From the NCBI RefSeq assembly GCF_965227785.1, contig NZ_OZ245785.1, forward strand, positions 3,286,001 through 3,350,000: a stretch of 64,000 nucleotides of DNA, read 5' to 3'. The notes beneath the pieces are model-generated. The model was not told the DNA's origin, did no database searches, and saw only the letters and a list, made by a program, of their open reading frames with translations. The translations under genes and the position numbers were made by a program. Below, in pieces: positions 1 to 9,056 of this stretch. The number at the start of each line of letters is the position of its first letter. The stretch's first letter is position 1. The DNA is from Gracilimonas sp965227785. Lineage in GTDB: Bacteria > Bacteroidota > Rhodothermia > Balneolales > Balneolaceae.

Positions 1-1326
1 CCACCGGAGGAAGAGAAGTTCGTGAATCAGGCGGTCGAAAAAGGATATGATGAGAAAACCGCCAAGCAGGTGTTCGACAAGATGGCCATGTTTGCTGGCT
101 ACGGATTTAACAAATCTCACTCTGCCGCTTACTCGGTAGTGGCTTATCACACGATGTATTTTAAGGCCAATTATCCGGCTGAGTATATGGCTGCTGTGAT
201 GACACATAATATGAGCAACATCGATAAGGTGTCGGCTTTTATTGAAGAGTGCCAGCGCATGAACATCCCCGTTGATCCGCCGAACATCAATACGGCATGG
301 GGTAAATTTCGTCCTAAAGAAGGCCGGGTGCAGTACGGAATGTCGGCCATTAAAGGAGTGGGTTCTTCAGCCATTCAGCATATAGTGGAAGAGCGGGAAG
401 AGAATGGGGATTACACTTCTATTTTTGATTTTGCAACCCGGGTAGACCTCAAAGTATGTAACAGAAAGACACTGGAGAGTTTAATCGTTGCCGGCGCTTT
501 TGATACACTGAATCCCAACCGGGCTCAACTTCATCATTCGCTGGAAGATATTCTGGCATATGCAGTACGCAAGCAGGAGGAAATTCGCTTGAATCAAGGG
601 AACCTGTTTGGTGGCGACAGCGGAAGCGCGGCCTTGCAGGAGCCCAAGTTGCAGGAGGTACATCCATGGACCCAAATTGAGCGGCTCAACAAGGAAAGGG
701 ATCTTATCGGGTTTTATCTAAGTGGGCATCCCTTAAGCCGGTTCAAGGAAGAAATTCGGTTGTTCGGTAAGCAGAACCTCAGTGATGAAGTTTTTGGTCA
801 GATGAACGATCGGCAGGATATCCGGTTCATAGCCATCATTACGGGAGTAAAAAGAGTTACGGATAAGAAAGGACGACCTTTTGCTTTTCTGCAGGTGGAA
901 GATCTGAATAATTCCACGGAAGTGATTGCCTTCAGTTCCACCTACGATAAATATATGGGACTCCTACAAACTGATAACGTTCTATTTATAGACGGAACGG
1001 TTGATACGCGAAGCGGTCAGCCCAAAGTGATAGCGAACACATTTGAAAGGGTGGAAAATCTGCGGGAGAAATTCCAGGAGCAGCTGAACCTGCGAATCAG
1101 CTTGAAGACATCGGATTTACAGAAAGATCACCTCAAGCAAATCGAAACGTTGTTCTCTATAAACAAAGGAAGCACACAGGTTAAACTGGCGGTTCACAGC
1201 GAAGAAGCCACAGCTCCGATTAAGATGAACGTTCGGAACTTTGTGGTAGAACCCAATGATGATTTATTGCGCGGGTTGCGTGATGTGCTAGGTGAGGAAG
1301 CGGTGCAGTTGGTGCATGGGAGTTAA
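1..1326 (+). CDS. dnaE: DNA polymerase III subunit alpha, C-terminal part (5' end outside window)
   Basis: This is the last 441 codons of the replicative polymerase catalytic subunit, which makes new DNA strands in the cytoplasm. The frame is open from base 1, so the true start and the PHP and palm domains lie upstream. Visible are the conserved finger-domain block GYGFNKSHSAAYS (about codons 33-45), the following helical region with YGMSAIKGVG, and an OB-fold segment (RFIAIITGVKRV to FLQVEDL, about codons 275-310). The short C-terminal region ends at TAA 1324-1326. A GTG at 22 is an internal codon, not a start. The family assignment is secure. A nuclease-like gene begins 4 bases downstream on the same strand and is probably co-transcribed by read-through. 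Confidence 0.96.
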   Translation, partial: PPEEEKFVNQAVEKGYDEKTAKQVFDKMAMFAGYGFNKSHSAAYSVVAYHTMYFKANYPAEYMAAVMTHNMSNIDKVSAFIEECQRMNIPVDPPNINTAWGKFRPKEGRVQYGMSAIKGVGSSAIQHIVEEREENGDYTSIFDFATRVDLKVCNRKTLESLIVAGAFDTLNPNRAQLHHSLEDILAYAVRKQEEIRLNQGNLFGGDSGSAALQEPKLQEVHPWTQIERLNKERDLIGFYLSGHPLSRFKEEIRLFGKQNLSDEVFGQMNDRQDIRFIAIITGVKRVTDKKGRPFAFLQVEDLNNSTEVIAFSSTYDKYMGLLQTDNVLFIDGTVDTRSGQPKVIANTFERVENLREKFQEQLNLRISLKTSDLQKDHLKQIETLFSINKGSTQVKLAVHSEEATAPIKMNVRNFVVEPNDDLLRGLRDVLGEEAVQLVHGS

Positions 1327-1330
1327 TATT

Positions 1331-2122
1331 ATGGGTATGGATGAAAAAAAAATCATTAATGCGTCTGGATTTCCATTTCAAATAAAAGTGAAAGAACTAA
1401 TCGAAAAACAGGAGAGGTTAAATTGGAAAGTAGAATCCATAGAACATAGGTGGGATTATAATGGCAAGTCAGGTTTTATAGATATTATTGCTGGCCAGTA
1501 TACCACTCAAAGGTTAGTTATAGAGTGCAAGAGAGACAGAAAGCCATGGTTCTTTTTAGTAGAAGAAGAAAATAAGTTTACTGACTTTAAAACACTTTAC
1601 CGATATGGAGGAGATTCTCCAACTGATATGGAAACTAAGTATCTGTGGTGGGATTTTGAGCTTTTTCCAGACTCTTACAGTAGTAAATTTTGTGTTGTCG
1701 AAGGTCAAGGTGTCAAAGGACAACCTATGCTCGAAAGAATTTGTGACGATGTGCTATTAAGTACCGAAGCATTGTTGTTTCAAGAGTTTAAAAATCAGTT
1801 TTCTGGAAACAGAAAATGGTACTTCCCAATGATAGTAACGAACACAAATTTATTTGCTTGTTTTGTAGACTCATCAAAAATAGATGTAATCTCAGGTGAA
1901 TTAGATGAGTTTAAAAAGAAAGAAGTCCCATATATAAGATTCAAGAAACCATTATTTAGTTCAATTAATCCAGAAGAAATATTAAATGACTTTGAAGAAC
2001 TTAACCGTTTTAACTCAAGAACTATATTGATTGTGAATGCAAGTCATTTAGCAGACGTATTGAAGGAATGGAGTATACAATTCAAACAATTTGATCGTCC
2101 CCCAGGATATCGCAATTTTTAA
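1331..2122 (+). CDS. Putative PD-(D/E)XK nuclease-like protein (orphan)
   Basis: I do not recognise a named family. With the ATG at 1331 the product is 263 residues. An upstream GTG at 1292 would overlap dnaE by 35 bases, and ATG 1337 is also possible. Residues 14-68 fit a PD-(D/E)XK core: a helix with Gln17, Asp51 in FIDII, and Glu65-x-Lys67 in VIECKR, the usual metal-binding and catalytic set of restriction-like nucleases. The rest has no motif I can name and no membrane segment. The gene is visibly AT-rich, with many AAA, TTT and ATA codons, unlike dnaE before it. It has no methyltransferase or helicase partner. This suggests horizontal gain of an orphan nuclease or a degraded restriction enzyme. 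The nuclease activity is inferred from three residues and their spacing only. Confidence 0.6.
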   Translation: MGMDEKKIINASGFPFQIKVKELIEKQERLNWKVESIEHRWDYNGKSGFIDIIAGQYTTQRLVIECKRDRKPWFFLVEEENKFTDFKTLYRYGGDSPTDMETKYLWWDFELFPDSYSSKFCVVEGQGVKGQPMLERICDDVLLSTEALLFQEFKNQFSGNRKWYFPMIVTNTNLFACFVDSSKIDVISGELDEFKKKEVPYIRFKKPLFSSINPEEILNDFEELNRFNSRTILIVNASHLADVLKEWSIQFKQFDRPPGYRNF

Positions 2123-2296
2123 ACAAGTGCTGGTTATTAAGTAAGTCAATTGTAATGCAAGGCATCAAATAGTTCAACACTAATCACTCATAAACCCCCG
2201 CTATTACCCCAATAATTTAAAAGTATGTGTAATGTTGAATGAATTATCACGATATTTGTTTGAAATTGATGAACACACAATAAAGAAATAAATATT

Positions 2297-2623
2297 ATGT
2301 CAAAACCAATCGAGTTAACCGACTCCAATTTTGATGATGAAGTACTGAATTCAGACAAACCTGTATTAGTTGATTTTTGGGCTGAATGGTGTGGACCTTG
2401 CCGAATGATAGGGCCCATTGTTGAAGAATTGGCCGGTGAATATGAAGGAAAAGCTAAAATTGGAAAAGTAGATGTGGATAGTAACCCGGAAGTATCCGTT
2501 AAGTACGGTATTCGAAGTATCCCTTCTCTGTTGATTTTCAAAGACGGCGAAGTTGTTGACCAAATTGTTGGTGCCGTTCCTAAATCACAGCTAAGCAAAC
2601 AGCTTGAGGCACAGGTAGCTTAA
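2297..2623 (+). CDS. trxA: Thioredoxin
   Basis: This is a 108-residue thioredoxin, the standard length for the family. It is a small cytoplasmic dithiol-disulfide oxidoreductase that reduces protein disulfides and is itself reduced by thioredoxin reductase. The active site WCGPC has Cys32 and Cys35, in the same register as E. coli TrxA. The buried Asp26 (VDFW) and the cis-proline loop (RSIPSLLIF) are present. The gene stands alone. An AT-rich leader precedes it, and a strong hairpin terminator follows 22 bases after the stop codon. It has no signal peptide, so it is the cytoplasmic form. Confidence 0.97.
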   Translation: MSKPIELTDSNFDDEVLNSDKPVLVDFWAEWCGPCRMIGPIVEELAGEYEGKAKIGKVDVDSNPEVSVKYGIRSIPSLLIFKDGEVVDQIVGAVPKSQLSKQLEAQVA

Positions 2624-2645
2624 GTAAGCGATTGTTAAAAGTATT

Positions 2646-2681
2646 AAAGCGATGTGGGAAGTTCCTGCATCGCTTTTTTTG
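2646..2681 (+). terminator. Rho-independent terminator of trxA
   Basis: A perfect 9-bp stem (AAAGCGATG at 2646-2654 pairing with CATCGCTTT at 2668-2676) with a 13-base loop is followed by a T run to 2680. It lies just after the trxA stop and insulates the efflux operon downstream. Confidence 0.9.
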
Positions 2682-2811
2682 TTACAGTAGCCAGCTATTC
2701 GAGCCCCATAAAAGCAAACAATATTTTACAAGGCTTTTCATGATTATAGAATGCTAAAACCTGTACAAAGGTTACCTTTAGCAACACATTTCAATTTTCT
2801 AAACAGAATAA

Positions 2812-3876
2812 ATGAAACGCATACTAATAGTTATAGGCGTATTGATTGCGGTGGGGCTGCTGGCCATTCCCAAATTAGAGGGATTAACAGGGTCAGCAAG
2901 CAATTCACCATCCGGCAACTCTTCAGATAATACCCTTTCGGTTGATGTATATGTAGCCAAACCTGACACCATTGAAAACAATATTTTCACCACCGGTACT
3001 TTGCTAGCCAATGAAGAAGTTGAACTGGCCAGTGAAAGTTCAGGATTGATTGAAGAAATTTTTCTTGAAGAGGGAGAGTATGTGGAAAAAGGGCAATTGC
3101 TCATCAAAATTAATGACAGTGAACTGCGGGCTCAGCTGAACCGGGCTGAGTTCAGGCTGAATCTTGCCGAAGACCGGGAAAAAAGACAGGCGCAGCTGCT
3201 TGATAGGGGAGGAATCAGCCAGGAAGAGTACGACGCTACCCTGAATGAAGTAAATGTAATGAGGGCTGAAGTTGCGCTGATAGAAGCACAGATTGCCAAG
3301 ACGGAAATCCGCGCTCCCTTTGCCGGACAAATTGGCCTTAAGTATGTAAGTGACGGAAGTTACATCACCCCAAATACAAGAATTGCTACCTTGCAGGATA
3401 TCGATCCCATTAAAATCGATTTCTCCATACCTGAGCGATATGCAGCTATGGTGGAAGTGGGAAACAAAGTAGGATTTACGGTTTCCGGCCTCGATAAAAC
3501 ACTCACGGCAAGTGTGTATGCCAAAGAACCAAGAATCGATACCGAAACCCGCTCTTTACAAGTAAGGGCTAAAAGTCCGAATGAAAATGGAGCTTTATTA
3601 CCCGGTGCTTTTGCAGATTTAGAACTTACGCTTTCCACTATTAACAATGCCTTGATGGTTCCTTCCATATCTATCGTTCCTGAACTTCAGGGGCAAAAAG
3701 TATTTGTAGTGAAGAATGGAAAGGTTCAGCCCCAAACGGTTTCAACCGGACTCCGGAATGAAGCCAAAGTTCAAATTACAGAAGGTATTGCAGAAGGAGA
3801 CTCGGTACTAACCAGCGGATTATTGCAGGTTCGTCCCGGGATGCCGGTTAATGTAGGTAACGTAGAAACGGAGTAG
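2812..3876 (+). CDS. RND efflux periplasmic adaptor (membrane fusion protein)
   Basis: This 354-residue AcrA/MexA-type adaptor links an inner-membrane RND pump to an outer-membrane channel. A hydrophobic N-terminal anchor or uncleaved signal (about residues 4-20) is followed by the first lipoyl half (VELASESSGLIEEIFLEEG, about 67-100). Next comes an alpha-helical hairpin (about 100-160) and the second lipoyl half (IRAPFAGQIG). The C-terminal beta-barrel and membrane-proximal domains complete it. There is no lipobox cysteine. It is the first gene of a tight operon: the pump starts 1 base after its stop and the TolC-like gene follows. No TetR or two-component regulator is adjacent. The substrate cannot be read from the sequence. 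Confidence 0.93.
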   Translation: MKRILIVIGVLIAVGLLAIPKLEGLTGSASNSPSGNSSDNTLSVDVYVAKPDTIENNIFTTGTLLANEEVELASESSGLIEEIFLEEGEYVEKGQLLIKINDSELRAQLNRAEFRLNLAEDREKRQAQLLDRGGISQEEYDATLNEVNVMRAEVALIEAQIAKTEIRAPFAGQIGLKYVSDGSYITPNTRIATLQDIDPIKIDFSIPERYAAMVEVGNKVGFTVSGLDKTLTASVYAKEPRIDTETRSLQVRAKSPNENGALLPGAFADLELTLSTINNALMVPSISIVPELQGQKVFVVKNGKVQPQTVSTGLRNEAKVQITEGIAEGDSVLTSGLLQVRPGMPVNVGNVETE

Positions 3877-3877
3877 C

Positions 3878-6800
3878 ATGAGTTTATCATCACTGAGTAT
3901 TCGTCGCCCGGTATTAGCTACCGTTTTTTCTATCGTTATTGTTTTGTTCGGGATTATTTCCTTCAACTACCTGCCCGTGAGGGAGTACCCTGCCGTTGAC
4001 CCACCCATTGTAACGGTGAGTACCTCATATATAGGAGCAAATGCTGAGGTCATCGAATCGCAGATTACTGAACCGCTTGAAGAAGAGATAAATGGTATTG
4101 CTGGAATCAAGAATCTGACTTCTGTTAGTCGGGAAGGACGAAGTACGGTAACTGTAGAGTTTAACTTGGATGTGGATCTCGAAACGGCAGCCAATGACGT
4201 GCGGGCAAGAGTGTCGCGGGCTGTCAGAAATATACCACCGGACGCTGATCCACCCGTAGTATCCAAAGCGGATGCGGATGCCCGTCCGATTCTCTTTTTC
4301 AACATAAAGAGTGATTCCCGGAACCTGCTTCAGCTAACCGATGTGGCCATCAACTATTTTAAGGAGCGTGTTCAAACCATTGATGGCGTCAGCAGTGTGC
4401 AAATTTGGGGAGATAAAACCTACTCGATGCGTCTGTGGCTGGACCCTATGAAGTTGGCTGCTTACGATTTAACCCCGTTGGATGTACGAAATGCCCTGTC
4501 CAGCGAGAATGTGGAATTACCTTCCGGCCGTATTGAAGGAGACCTGACCGAACTGACAGTTCGGACAATGGGAAGAATGACTACCGTAGAAGAATTCAAC
4601 GACCTGATTATTAGCCAGCGAAATGGAAGTAACATTAAGCTTCGTGATTTAGGCTATGCCGAATTAGGTCCGCAGAACGAACGAACCATCCTGAAGCGAG
4701 ATGGTGTGCCGATGGTGGGGGTGGTGCTGGTACCTCAACCCGGTGCCAACCAAATTGATATAGCCGATGAGTTTTATAAGCGGGCAGATGCCATCGAAGA
4801 AGATCTCCCAGCCGATATTGAAACAGCTATTGGTTTCGATACAACCGAATACGTACGGGCTTCCATTGATGAAGTACAGCAGACTATCTTCATTGCTTTT
4901 TTACTGGTAATTGCTATCATCTTCTTGTTTTTGAGAGATTGGCGAACCACTATTATCCCGGTAGTGGTAATACCCATTGCACTGATCGGAGCCTTTTTTG
5001 TGATGTACATGGCCGGTTTTTCCATCAATGTGCTCACACTGCTGGCTATCGTGTTAGCCATTGGTTTGGTAGTAGATGATGCCATCGTAGTGCTGGAGAA
5101 TATCTATGCCAAAATTGAGCAGGGACTGGAACCGACCATTGCCGGAATTTTAGGATCCAAAGAAATTTTCTTTGCGGTGATTGCAACATCTGCTGCATTG
5201 GTTTCCGTGTTTATGCCTATCCTGTTTTTAGGTGGAATTACCGGACGGTTGTTCAGAGAGTTTGGGGTTGTGATAGCCGGAGCGGTGATAATTTCTTCAT
5301 TTGTAGCTCTTACGCTCACGCCCATGCTTTCCACTAAATTACTTAAGAAGAGAGAGCGGCATAATAAGTTTTATGAGATGACCGAGCCTTTTTTCATTGC
5401 GATGAATAAGGCGTACAAGAATTCGCTGCAAACCTTCATGAACAACCGCTGGGTTTCATTTCTGGTGATTGCAGCCTCCGGAGGGTTGATCTACCTCTTT
5501 ATGATGACCCTGCCCCAGGAAATTGCTCCGCTCGAAGATCGAAGCCGGGTACGGATGTTTGCTCAGGCTCCGGAAGGGGCATCCTACGAATACATGGATA
5601 ATTACATGGACCGGCTGATCACGTTGGTGCAGGATAGTGTTCCTGAGGCTAAATCCGTGATCTCGGTAACCTCTCCGGGTTTTGGTGCTTCCAGTTCGGT
5701 GAACTCGGGATTCGCCTTTGCTATTTTGGAAGAGCCTGAAAACAGAGAGCGTTCACAGGATGATGTGGCGAATGATCTATCCCAGCTTGTTACAAATCTT
5801 AGCGGAGCTCAGACTTTTGTATCTCAGGAACAAACCATTGGGAGCAGCAGGGGAGGATTACCGGTGCAGTATGTGCTGCAAAACCAGAACTTTGAAAAAC
5901 TGAAGGAAGTTATTCCCGCATTTCTCGAAGAAGTTCGTAACAACCCGATGTTTACCTACCAGGATGTGGACCTGAAATTTAATAAACCCGAACTTCAGGT
6001 TTCTATTGACCGGGAACGGGCTCAGGACTTAGGCGTTTCCGTCCGGGATATTGCTGAGACTTTACAGCTATCATTGAGTGGTCAGCGGTTCGACTTCTTT
6101 ATCATGAACGGAAAGCAATATCAGGTTATCGGGCAGGTAAGTCGCACGAACCGCAACGAGCCGGTGGATTTAAAGAGCCTGTATGTTCGGAATAATTCGG
6201 GGCGGCTCATTCAGCTGGACAACCTTGTAATGGTAGCTGAGCAAAGTAGTCCGCCACAGCTCTATCGCTTTAACCGGTATGCCTCAGCTACTATCTCGGC
6301 GAGTTTAGCGCCCGGAAACACCATCGCTGATGGTATTGAAACTATGGATGAAATTGCAGAAGGCGTTCTGGATGATACATTTGTAACCAGCCTGGCTGGT
6401 CCTTCCCGGGATTTTGTTGAAAGTTCGTCCAGCCTTGGCTTCATTTTCCTGTTGGCGCTGGCTTTGGTTTACCTGGTGCTTTCGGCTCAGTTTGAGAGTT
6501 TCCGTGACCCGTTCACCATTATGTTAACCGTGCCGTTGGCCTTAGCCGGGGCATTGCTGAGTATGTGGTACTTTAATGAATCGCTCAACATCTTCAGCCA
6601 GATTGGAATGATTATGCTGATCGGTTTGGTGACCAAAAACGGTATCCTGATCGTAGAATTTGCCAATCAGCGGCAGCGACAAGGGCTCTCCATTATGGAT
6701 GCTATTCTGGATGCTTCTGCTGCACGTTTCCGCCCGATTTTGATGACCAGCATCTCTACCGTACTGGGCATTTTACCTATCGCTCTGGCCCTTGGTGCCG

Positions 6801-6985
6801 GCGCTGAAAGCCGAACTTCCATGGGTATCGCTGTTATCGGGGGATTGATTATCGGTAGTTTATTAACTCTGTATGTGATTCCCGCTATGTACTCCTATCT
6901 CTCACCGGTGAAATCCGATGATGATATAATTGACGAAGAGACGATCAAGAAAGCTGAAAAAGAATTAGATACTGCTCCTGTTTAA
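3878..6985 (+). CDS. RND family efflux pump, HAE-1 type inner-membrane transporter
   Basis: This 1035-residue protein of the AcrB/MexB type is full length for the family. It is a proton-driven trimeric exporter of hydrophobic or amphiphilic compounds. The sequence shows TM1 at about residues 10-30, a large periplasmic loop, TM2-6 with the proton-relay segment GLVVDDAIVVLENI carrying the paired aspartates, a second periplasmic loop, and TM8-12 with GLVTKNGILIVEFAN. Lys in that last segment fits the second relay half. It lies between the adaptor (1-base gap) and the TolC-like gene (1-base gap), so one operon encodes the complete tripartite pump. Drug rather than metal export is inferred from HAE-1-like features; the substrate is unknown. 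Confidence 0.95.
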   Translation: MSLSSLSIRRPVLATVFSIVIVLFGIISFNYLPVREYPAVDPPIVTVSTSYIGANAEVIESQITEPLEEEINGIAGIKNLTSVSREGRSTVTVEFNLDVDLETAANDVRARVSRAVRNIPPDADPPVVSKADADARPILFFNIKSDSRNLLQLTDVAINYFKERVQTIDGVSSVQIWGDKTYSMRLWLDPMKLAAYDLTPLDVRNALSSENVELPSGRIEGDLTELTVRTMGRMTTVEEFNDLIISQRNGSNIKLRDLGYAELGPQNERTILKRDGVPMVGVVLVPQPGANQIDIADEFYKRADAIEEDLPADIETAIGFDTTEYVRASIDEVQQTIFIAFLLVIAIIFLFLRDWRTTIIPVVVIPIALIGAFFVMYMAGFSINVLTLLAIVLAIGLVVDDAIVVLENIYAKIEQGLEPTIAGILGSKEIFFAVIATSAALVSVFMPILFLGGITGRLFREFGVVIAGAVIISSFVALTLTPMLSTKLLKKRERHNKFYEMTEPFFIAMNKAYKNSLQTFMNNRWVSFLVIAASGGLIYLFMMTLPQEIAPLEDRSRVRMFAQAPEGASYEYMDNYMDRLITLVQDSVPEAKSVISVTSPGFGASSSVNSGFAFAILEEPENRERSQDDVANDLSQLVTNLSGAQTFVSQEQTIGSSRGGLPVQYVLQNQNFEKLKEVIPAFLEEVRNNPMFTYQDVDLKFNKPELQVSIDRERAQDLGVSVRDIAETLQLSLSGQRFDFFIMNGKQYQVIGQVSRTNRNEPVDLKSLYVRNNSGRLIQLDNLVMVAEQSSPPQLYRFNRYASATISASLAPGNTIADGIETMDEIAEGVLDDTFVTSLAGPSRDFVESSSSLGFIFLLALALVYLVLSAQFESFRDPFTIMLTVPLALAGALLSMWYFNESLNIFSQIGMIMLIGLVTKNGILIVEFANQRQRQGLSIMDAILDASAARFRPILMTSISTVLGILPIALALGAGAESRTSMGIAVIGGLIIGSLLTLYVIPAMYSYLSPVKSDDDIIDEETIKKAEKELDTAPV

Positions 6986-6986
6986 A

Positions 6987-8315
6987 ATGAAAAGACTCTC
7001 CCTGTTTATACTGATAATTGGTACCGTTTGCTTTATCCACAACCCGCTGATGGCCCAGGATACACTAAGTATTGAAAAGGTAATCCGAACCGGACTCGAA
7101 AATAACTTTGCCATCCGGATTGCAGAGAATGAGGCTCAGATTTCATCTAACAATAACTCACCCGGAAATGCCGGCTTTCTGCCTGTGATCACGGCTGATG
7201 GTACTTTTAATGAAAGTGTTGAAGATAATAGGGCCGAGTATTCCACCAATGCTATTCCTGACCGGAACGATCAGAACGCCCGGACTACCATATTCAGTTA
7301 TCGGCTGAATGCGAATTGGACCATTTTTGACGGTTTATCAATGTTTGCCACTTCCGACAGGCTTTCTTTGGAAGAGGAGATTGATGAAACAGAAGCCCGT
7401 CTTCAGCTTGAGCAGGTGCTGGCTGATATCATCAGTACTTACTACCAGATTGTTGGCCAGCAGAATGCCTATCGTGTATTGGAGAATACTGTGGAGGTAT
7501 CTCAGGAACGAATTCGTATTGCAGAGACAAGACTTGATTTGGGTTCAGGTTCAGAATATGATCTCATCCAATCGAGAGCCGATTTCAATGCCGACCGTGC
7601 CGCACTCATTCGCTCCGGAACCGGCCTGAAACAAGCTAAAATACTGCTAACACAGGTTCTGTCAGATACATCCTTATCCGGCTATGATGTAAGTGCTGAA
7701 ATCGTTTTAGCAGAGAAGCTAAGGTTAGAACCGTTACTGCAGGAAGCATTGCAGCAGAATAGCGAGTTGCAAATAGCACGAATGAATCAGGATGTAGCAG
7801 AAGCTGAAATCCGTGAAATTACCGGAGAGTTTTTTCCTCAGATAAGTTTAAACGGAGGGTACGGTTACCAACGGACCGAAGCCAGCAGTGGCTTTGCAGA
7901 CTTCACAGAAACCAGTGGTTTTACTTATGGAGTCACGGCACGTGTTAATCTTTTTGACGGAATGAATAAAAGCCGGCGAAGACAAAATGCCAGGATTGCC
8001 GAGAAAAATCAGGAGCTGCGGCTGCAGGATGTCCGGTTTCAGGTTACCTCTCAAATTCGCCAGATCTATGCTCAGTATTCTGATGCTCTTTCCCTGATTG
8101 AGCTGGAAAAAGAAAACCTTCAATATGCACAACAAAGCCAGGAAATAGCCCTGGAGCGCTTCCGGTTGGGAACCATTAACTCAGTAGAATTGAGAGAAGC
8201 CCAGCAAAGTTTACTGGACGCCGAAAACCGCTTAATTGCTGCCCAGATAGAAGCCAAATCTGCCGAAACTCAACTGCTGAGATTAAGTGGTCGGCTGCTT
8301 TCCGCTGCTAAATAA
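6987..8315 (+). CDS. TolC-family outer-membrane efflux channel
   Basis: This 442-residue protein has a signal peptide ending near the AQD at residues 23-25. Two structurally repeated halves follow, rich in long coiled-coil helices (for example EEIDETEARLQLEQVLADII and the later RLQDVRFQVTSQIRQIYAQY region). Beta segments of the outer-membrane barrel sit before each half (SYRLNANWTIFDG and TYGVTARVNLFDG). The two FDG motifs mark the internal duplication typical of the outer-membrane efflux family. It is the last gene of the RND operon and supplies the exit duct for the pump. No terminator hairpin was found after it; a repeat-filled spacer follows. Confidence 0.93.
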   Translation: MKRLSLFILIIGTVCFIHNPLMAQDTLSIEKVIRTGLENNFAIRIAENEAQISSNNNSPGNAGFLPVITADGTFNESVEDNRAEYSTNAIPDRNDQNARTTIFSYRLNANWTIFDGLSMFATSDRLSLEEEIDETEARLQLEQVLADIISTYYQIVGQQNAYRVLENTVEVSQERIRIAETRLDLGSGSEYDLIQSRADFNADRAALIRSGTGLKQAKILLTQVLSDTSLSGYDVSAEIVLAEKLRLEPLLQEALQQNSELQIARMNQDVAEAEIREITGEFFPQISLNGGYGYQRTEASSGFADFTETSGFTYGVTARVNLFDGMNKSRRRQNARIAEKNQELRLQDVRFQVTSQIRQIYAQYSDALSLIELEKENLQYAQQSQEIALERFRLGTINSVELREAQQSLLDAENRLIAAQIEAKSAETQLLRLSGRLLSAAK

Positions 8316-8320
8316 AAAGT

Positions 8321-8604
8321 GTCAACCTGAGCGAAAGAAAATATGAATGGGGTTGGTTGTTAATCGCGGGGTCTTAGCAAGATAACGCTTGGTAATCATC
8401 TCGTAGCAAAGATTCATCGCTACGCTCTGAATGACTTTATGAAAGAGAAAGGATGAAGTAATACAGTCATCCTGAGCGCAAGAAAGATGTATAGGGCTGG
8501 TTGTTAATCGCGAAGGATCTAAGCCAGGTATTGCTTGGTAATCATTTCAGGACAAGAGGTTCATCCAACCTACTCCGGTTGGCAGGCGCTCCGCTATGAA
8601 TGAC
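8321..8604. repeat. Two tandem divergent copies of an intergenic CCTGAGCG...GAATGAC repeat
   Basis: The 324-base gap between the TolC-like gene and the minus-strand RsbW-like gene holds no gene. It contains two diverged copies of one element, at 8321-8435 and 8466-8604. Each begins with GTCA(A/T)CCTGAGCG and ends with GAATGAC. Both share GGTTGTTAATCGCG and GCTTGGTAATCAT in the same order. The ends are partly inverted (GTCAT against ATGAC). Similar elements are, from memory, widespread in intergenic regions of Bacteroidota-like genomes. The function is unknown. Confidence 0.75.
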
Positions 8605-8639
8605 TATTGAAGAGTAAGAAAAATAAAAAAGCCGTTAAC

Positions 8640-9053
8640 TTACAATCTCTCCGGCAGGGTAAAAACCAGCTTCAGTCGTGTTCCATTTTCGGAATAGGAA
8701 ACCTCATCGGCATATTCTTCCATCAGGAAAACACCGCGGCCGCTGGGTTTAAGCAAGTTTTCCTCAGCTAAAGGATTCGGAATAGATTCGGGGTCAAATC
8801 CTTCACCCTGATCTTTTGAATCAAAGATAAGCTTGTTTCCATCTTTAAACGCCTCAATGGTCACCGTCTTGGATTCGTCCAGTTTGTTGCCATGTAAAAT
8901 GCCATTTGTAGCTGCTTCCGATACGGTAAGCATCAGGCGGGCGTAAAATTCATCGTTAAAGCCGAGTTCTTCCTGGAGAGCGGTAAGCATTTCTTCCACT
9001 CTCTCTACTTCTTCGTACGTTGACTTTAGCGTAAGTGTCTGTAGTAATTTCAT
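8640..9053 (-). CDS. RsbW-like ATP-binding anti-sigma regulatory protein
   Basis: This 137-residue GHKL ATPase belongs to the RsbW/SpoIIAB type, cytoplasmic serine kinases that bind a sigma factor or phosphorylate an anti-anti-sigma partner. The N box EAATNGILHGN, the G1 box DQGEGFDP and the G2 box GRGVFLM are all present and intact. There are no other domains. It begins 3 bases after the glutamate dehydrogenase stop on the same strand, so the two are very likely co-transcribed. No STAS-domain partner or cognate sigma factor is adjacent, so its target is unknown. Confidence 0.88.
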   Translation of the reverse strand: MKLLQTLTLKSTYEEVERVEEMLTALQEELGFNDEFYARLMLTVSEAATNGILHGNKLDESKTVTIEAFKDGNKLIFDSKDQGEGFDPESIPNPLAEENLLKPSGRGVFLMEEYADEVSYSENGTRLKLVFTLPERL

Positions 9054-9056
9054 TGA

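Noticed and set aside
1292..1330. Upstream GTG start of the nuclease-like gene inside dnaE
   Set aside because: It would overlap dnaE by 35 bases and add 13 residues with no family support; ATG 1331 lies directly after the dnaE stop.
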